This document shows positions 6,001 to 8,499 of a stretch of DNA of 8,499 nt, one piece after another (the first letter of the stretch is position 1; every line of letters begins with the position of its first letter). The position numbers and the translations under genes are program-made. This DNA is from Cytophagaceae bacterium (GTDB lineage Bacteria; Bacteroidota; Bacteroidia; Cytophagales; Flexibacteraceae). The notes below the pieces were generated by a model. It did no database searches, had not been told where the DNA came from, and worked only from the letters and a program-made list of their open reading frames with translations. The DNA is taken from the NCBI GenBank assembly GCA_947464365.1, contig CANHWS010000147.1, forward strand, positions 1 through 8,499, in the 5' to 3' direction.

Positions 6001-8499
6001 CAACACAGGTACTGACCTTCACCTTATCGCCATCCACTGTCACAACTGCCGATGGTCCACTAACCATTTCGGCTTCGTCGTCGGCACCAGGCGCTACGAT
6101 TTCGTTTGGTAGCGGCACTCCATCCGTTGCGACCATCAGCGGCACTACCGTGACACTTACCACAACGGGGGGTAGCACCATCTTCACAGCTACCTCTGTT
6201 GCAGCCAATTATGCCAATGCAACCGCCACCCAGACTTTGACCGTTGTTGCAGCAAACTCAACCTCAGGCAACCTTGTTACTTGGCCAACAGTAACGTCAG
6301 CACAGGCGTCTAATATCCCAATGGCCATCGGTACGCCGTTGACAGGAATCAATACCGCCTCTACATCTGTTACTAGGGTTGGTCTAACCTATACTTCTAG
6401 TGGTAGCCGTTACAACTCATCTGGCTGGAACAACTCTGCTAACTATGTCCGGATCTTGGTTACCGCTACTGACTGTTATCGCCTGAACTTGAATGGTGGT
6501 ACAATTTCCATCCCGATGGGGTCATCAAATCAAGGTCCTAACAACTATCGGTTATTCTCAAGTGTTGATAACTATACGACTGCTATCGCAACCCTCAACA
6601 CCAACTGCTCAAGCACAACTGCCAACAATGTTACCCTTCCTAGCACAGGATACAACGGTCTTGCCTCTGTCGAGTTCAGAATCTATGGTGGTACTCAGCA
6701 ATGTAATACTCCTGCCTCTGCGGTAACTCCTGGCGGCACTGGTGGACCAGCTTCAGTTACGCTCAACGGAGTTGCAGTTGCAGCCACGATCTTGCCCAGC
6801 GGCAGCACTTCTGCTCTCACAACCACAACAGGCACCGCCTCAGCTGTGACCTCTGCTTTTGTGGCCGGTAGCAACATTGCAACCACTACCCCAAACATCA
6901 CGGTTACTGCCCCAACAGGATATGAGGTTTCGTTGACAGAAGCCAGTGGCTTTGCCAGCTCGGTCAGCATTACAGGATCAGGATCAGTAGCCAATAGGCA
7001 GATCTTTGCCCGTCTGCTTAGTAGCAATGAACCAGGGGTATATAGTGGCAATATTAGTCTTACTGCTTGTCAAGCCGTTACTAAAACGATCCCGATCACA
7101 GGTACGGTCTATCCTGCGAAACCGGCCATCACCCAAGGTGCAACCGCAACAGTTTGCCAAAACGGCACGCTTAATCTATCCGTCCCGAGCCTTGCAGGCT
7201 ATACTTATGCCTGGAGCAACGGTAGTTCTGGTGCAAGCATTGCCTATCCAACTAGCACTGCGGGCATAAACAACATCACGGTCACATCCACCCATACGGC
7301 CTCTGGCCTATCGAGTGCTGTTAGCGAAGGGATCGAAGTAGCGGTCTATGCCTTGCCATCTACCCCCTTGCTTTCAGCAGCTAACAATGCTGAGCTTTGT
7401 GCGGGCTCTGTGGTCAGCATCACCAATACTGTTGCCTGCCCTACCTGTGCCTATGCCTGGAGCGATGCAAGCACTGGCACTACTCGGACTGTATTGGTCG
7501 GAAGCAATAACCTCTCAGTAGCTTCAACCAACCCTAACAGCTGCGTTGCCAATAGTGCCGCGATCACGGTAACTGGTTTGGTGAGCGGTACATGGCTTGC
7601 CTCTAGTTCCGAATGGTCTAATGCTAACAACTGGTGTGGTGGTGTGCCAACGGCCACTACCGACCTTATTATCCGCTCTAATAGTACAACGGTCCCAACA
7701 GTTGTTACCCCAACATCTGTCTGCCGTAGCCTCACAATTGGCACTGGCAAAACGGTCAACATCAACAATGGTGGCAAGCTGACCTTGTTCGGAAACCTAT
7801 CAGGTGCTGGCCAATTGGCTGGCGCCTCTGGCAGCGAGCTTGAGCTCAATGGTGTGTCGGCTCAATCGATCGGCAAAGTGGCTGTTGGCTCGCTGACTGT
7901 CAACAACACCAGTGGAGTAAGACTCACCGAGGAAGTAACTATCGCCGATGGTCTGGTCCTTGCCAATGGCAACTTAAACGCTACCGCTGCCCCACTAACA
8001 TTCTTGCCTACGGCTTCTAGTCCGGTTGAAAGTACCAACAATCGTATTATTGGTCGTGTTCGGGGCCGTGGCCGGAACGTTGGCACTGGGGCCTTACACT
8101 TCCTGGGTGTTGACCTGGCCGCTGGTGCTGATGACCTTGACACTGTGCTGGTCGAGCGTCGTGATGAAGCCGCCACAAATGGATCGTCATCAGGCATTGG
8201 GGCAACGTGGTCTATCCGTGCCCATCGTCAGCCTGTGGCTGGTCGCCAAGTGACACTCAGCTGGTTGGCAGCCCTCAACAATGGCAGCCGTATGTCAGCC
8301 ATCCAGGTTTGGCGCAAACCCGAAGGTGGTGCTACATGGGTAAAGGTGGGTAACCTCCAGAATATCGCCACAACGACCAACGGTTTCCATAGCATCACTG
8401 TCCTGACAGATGGCTTTAGCGACTGGACCTCAAGTGATGAGGATAACGTATTGCCAGTTTCGTTCACCTCGTTCCGTGGCAAAGCCCAAGTGGGTGGCA
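2940..8499 (+). CDS. Giant modular secreted/surface protein with MBG, YDG and Ig-like repeats, 3' end missing
   Basis: One frame of 1853 codons runs without a stop to the right edge. ATG 2940 is the first in-frame ATG; Met16 (2985) is an alternative giving a more usual signal length. The hydrophobic core is residues 27-39, with likely cleavage at G43/Q44. Modules by residue: 44-234, beta-rich domain (FTNNSG, EQWRFA, VSIDDFTLS); 237-320, putative-Ig-like; 321-668, four MBG-type units; 669-752, Ig-like (SSDPAVATVSG); 753-1019, three YDG-type units; 1020-1103, Ig-like; 1104-1254, beta-sandwich-like (NYVRI...NYRLFSSVD); 1270-1391, S-layer-like repeat (ITVTAPTGYEVS); 1392-1546, two PKD/Ig-like units; from about 1547, the EWSNANNWCGGVPT domain (W1559, W1565), then beta-helix-like strands. 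LPVSFTSFRGK (1838-1848) usually precedes a final Fn3-like domain and type IX sorting signal, which would lie outside the window. No catalytic motif is visible. Likely a surface adhesin or matrix protein; function is inferred from architecture. Confidence 0.88.
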   Translation, partial: MKNHYKISTITNALPMARFSARALWTVSLVLILQLLLVGTSYGQISIASGGLPYSYSNNFNSYNPTASTTAGSSIGSGWVLSSTSAAYQGRSTGSGTGGGFYGFGVNPDYSAGALRSGSNTHTYSVSFTNNSGSTITSITVGWNYEQWRFANASGWNVSGTGQLASNSTIDALDFAGVSSGTNGTVATTPISSTITVSIANGQSFGFSWSTTDATGSDNGVSIDDFTLSASATAAAPVISSALTASSTYGTANTYDITASGSPTSYTATAVGGGALPTGFTFSTPTITVATTTAAGSYNIEIKATNGTGTDTETLVYTVGKKALTVTASPQSKTYGNTLTTVGAGQTLFSSSGLVGAQTIGSVTLAASGGTAANAAATTYTLTPSLATGGTFDINNYTVTYNTGTLTVSKAPLTITASAQSKVYGATLTTVGAGQTLFSSSGLQNGETVGTVTLAINNSGATAGAAVSGTYTITPSAATGGTFNINNYTVTYNTAALTITRAPLTVTGSSHTRNYGDNNPALTVSYAGFVNGEGVGALTTPPTASTSATPSSAPGTYAVVPSGGVAANYSFNYVDGVLAVSQRPLTITANNQTKPAGATLTTIGTGQTLFSSIGLASGETISSVTLTASGGTAPADAAGTYSITPSAPVGITTSNYAITYVDGTLTVNNKTAQTIIFGSLSPVVYGSSNFNLTATATSGLTVTFTSSDPAVATVSGTTVTVVGVGSTTITASQVGDGTYNFAPDVDQALVVTAKPVTLASISGTNKVYNASATGSITGTATIVGVLAGDVANVAVGGSPVATFASAAVGTSITVNVTGYTLTGTRAYNYSLTQPTLSADITAKAISITGMTGTSRVYNRSAAGAFTGTAALSGVEIADLGNVTLTGTGAAAFADANVGTSKTLAITGYSLTGSAAGNYSLNALNLTANITSAPLGVTGLAATSRVFDATTVATITGSASLTGILAGDEATVGITGTPTGAFADANVGNPKTVTITGLSLTGANASNYSLNAVTTTAAITAATQVLTFTLSPSTVTTADGPLTISASSSAPGATISFGSGTPSVATISGTTVTLTTTGGSTIFTATSVAANYANATATQTLTVVAANSTSGNLVTWPTVTSAQASNIPMAIGTPLTGINTASTSVTRVGLTYTSSGSRYNSSGWNNSANYVRILVTATDCYRLNLNGGTISIPMGSSNQGPNNYRLFSSVDNYTTAIATLNTNCSSTTANNVTLPSTGYNGLASVEFRIYGGTQQCNTPASAVTPGGTGGPASVTLNGVAVAATILPSGSTSALTTTTGTASAVTSAFVAGSNIATTTPNITVTAPTGYEVSLTEASGFASSVSITGSGSVANRQIFARLLSSNEPGVYSGNISLTACQAVTKTIPITGTVYPAKPAITQGATATVCQNGTLNLSVPSLAGYTYAWSNGSSGASIAYPTSTAGINNITVTSTHTASGLSSAVSEGIEVAVYALPSTPLLSAANNAELCAGSVVSITNTVACPTCAYAWSDASTGTTRTVLVGSNNLSVASTNPNSCVANSAAITVTGLVSGTWLASSSEWSNANNWCGGVPTATTDLIIRSNSTTVPTVVTPTSVCRSLTIGTGKTVNINNGGKLTLFGNLSGAGQLAGASGSELELNGVSAQSIGKVAVGSLTVNNTSGVRLTEEVTIADGLVLANGNLNATAAPLTFLPTASSPVESTNNRIIGRVRGRGRNVGTGALHFLGVDLAAGADDLDTVLVERRDEAATNGSSSGIGATWSIRAHRQPVAGRQVTLSWLAALNNGSRMSAIQVWRKPEGGATWVKVGNLQNIATTTNGFHSITVLTDGFSDWTSSDEDNVLPVSFTSFRGKAQVGG
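3900..4943 (+). repeat. Four tandem MBG-type repeats inside the giant protein gene
   Basis: Units cover residues 321-409 (89 aa), 410-500 (91), 501-581 (81) and 582-668 (87). Each opens with a (K/R)(A/P)LT(V/I)T-like strand and closes with a NYxxxY...LxV strand. Units 1, 2 and 4 share GQTLFSS and are recognisably related at the DNA level (near 3970, 4237 and 4752). Unit 3 is a different subtype, with NYGDNNPAL and GFVNGEG, the classical 'YGD.nPa' MBG pattern. Unit 4 lacks the Tyr-Gly pair, reading KPAGATL. MBG modules are small beta-rich repeats found in long bacterial surface proteins, where they probably act as spacers or binding stalks. Confidence 0.8.
5196..5996 (+). repeat. Three tandem YDG-type repeats of exactly 267 bases each
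   Basis: Units span 5196-5462, 5463-5729 and 5730-5996 (residues 753-841, 842-930, 931-1019), 89 codons each with no length variation. All share the order (V/F)(Y/F)(N/D) near the start, ITG or FTG, a GD or AD turn, FA(S/D)AxVG, a TGxxLTG strand and NYSL before the end. Units 2 and 3 share FADANVG, with GATGCCAATGTTGGCA identical at the DNA level 267 bases apart. The signature YDG is altered in every unit: KVYNAS, RVYNRS, RVFDAT. YDG modules are repeat units of large bacterial surface proteins; no enzymatic role is known to me. Confidence 0.8.

Noticed and set aside
6695..7051. Minus-strand frame of 118 residues
   Set aside because: Antisense shadow of the S-layer-like repeat; no own motif.
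7451..7849. Minus-strand frame of 132 residues, the longest antisense frame
   Set aside because: Lies fully inside the Ig-like and WSN-NWCGGVPT region, whose sense protein is clearly real; low-complexity composition explains its openness.

Overview
The window looks like chromosomal DNA of a Bacteroidota species, probably an environmental member of the Cytophagia/Chitinophagia/Sphingobacteriia type; the genus cannot be named from the sequence. The main evidence is the large secreted protein filling the right two thirds. It is a mosaic of MBG, YDG, bacterial Ig-like and 'WSN.xNWCGGVPT' modules characteristic of type IX secreted surface proteins in this phylum. Its signal peptide ends in a Gly-Gln junction, and the starts lack Shine-Dalgarno sequences, as is common in Bacteroidota. 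All three genes lie on the + strand.

Left part (1-2414): the end of a surface-polysaccharide cluster. A membrane protein of the O-antigen polymerase/ligase (Wzy/WaaL-like) type is cut by the left edge. After 55 bases comes a complete family-4 glycosyltransferase. The two probably share a transcript and build or polymerise an extracellular polysaccharide or O-antigen. The glycosyltransferase has a lysine at the second acidic position of the family's E-x7-E motif.

Middle (2415-2939): a 525-base AT-richer intergenic region with no convincing gene. It holds several small perfect inverted repeats and a 12-base palindrome. One hairpin followed by a T-run just after the glycosyltransferase is a candidate terminator, and the rest should contain the promoter and leader of the next gene.

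Right part (2940-8499): one uninterrupted reading frame of at least 1853 codons that runs off the right edge. In order it has a signal peptide, an N-terminal beta-rich domain, a putative-Ig unit, four MBG-type repeats, an Ig-like unit, three YDG-type repeats of exactly 89 residues each, another Ig-like unit, a second beta-sandwich-like domain, an S-layer-like repeat, two PKD/Ig-like units and a WSN-NWCGGVPT beta-helix-like domain. The visible part stops just inside the 'LPVSFTSFRGK' segment that usually precedes the last Fn3-like domain and sorting signal of such proteins. The likely role is a cell-surface or secreted adhesin or matrix protein. Its position next to polysaccharide genes fits a role in the cell envelope, but the long gap suggests it is transcribed separately.

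I see no mobile element, RNA gene or CRISPR array. Nothing here clearly amounts to a new multi-gene system. The most notable features are the modular giant protein with degenerate motifs, the altered glycosyltransferase motif and the structured intergenic region.
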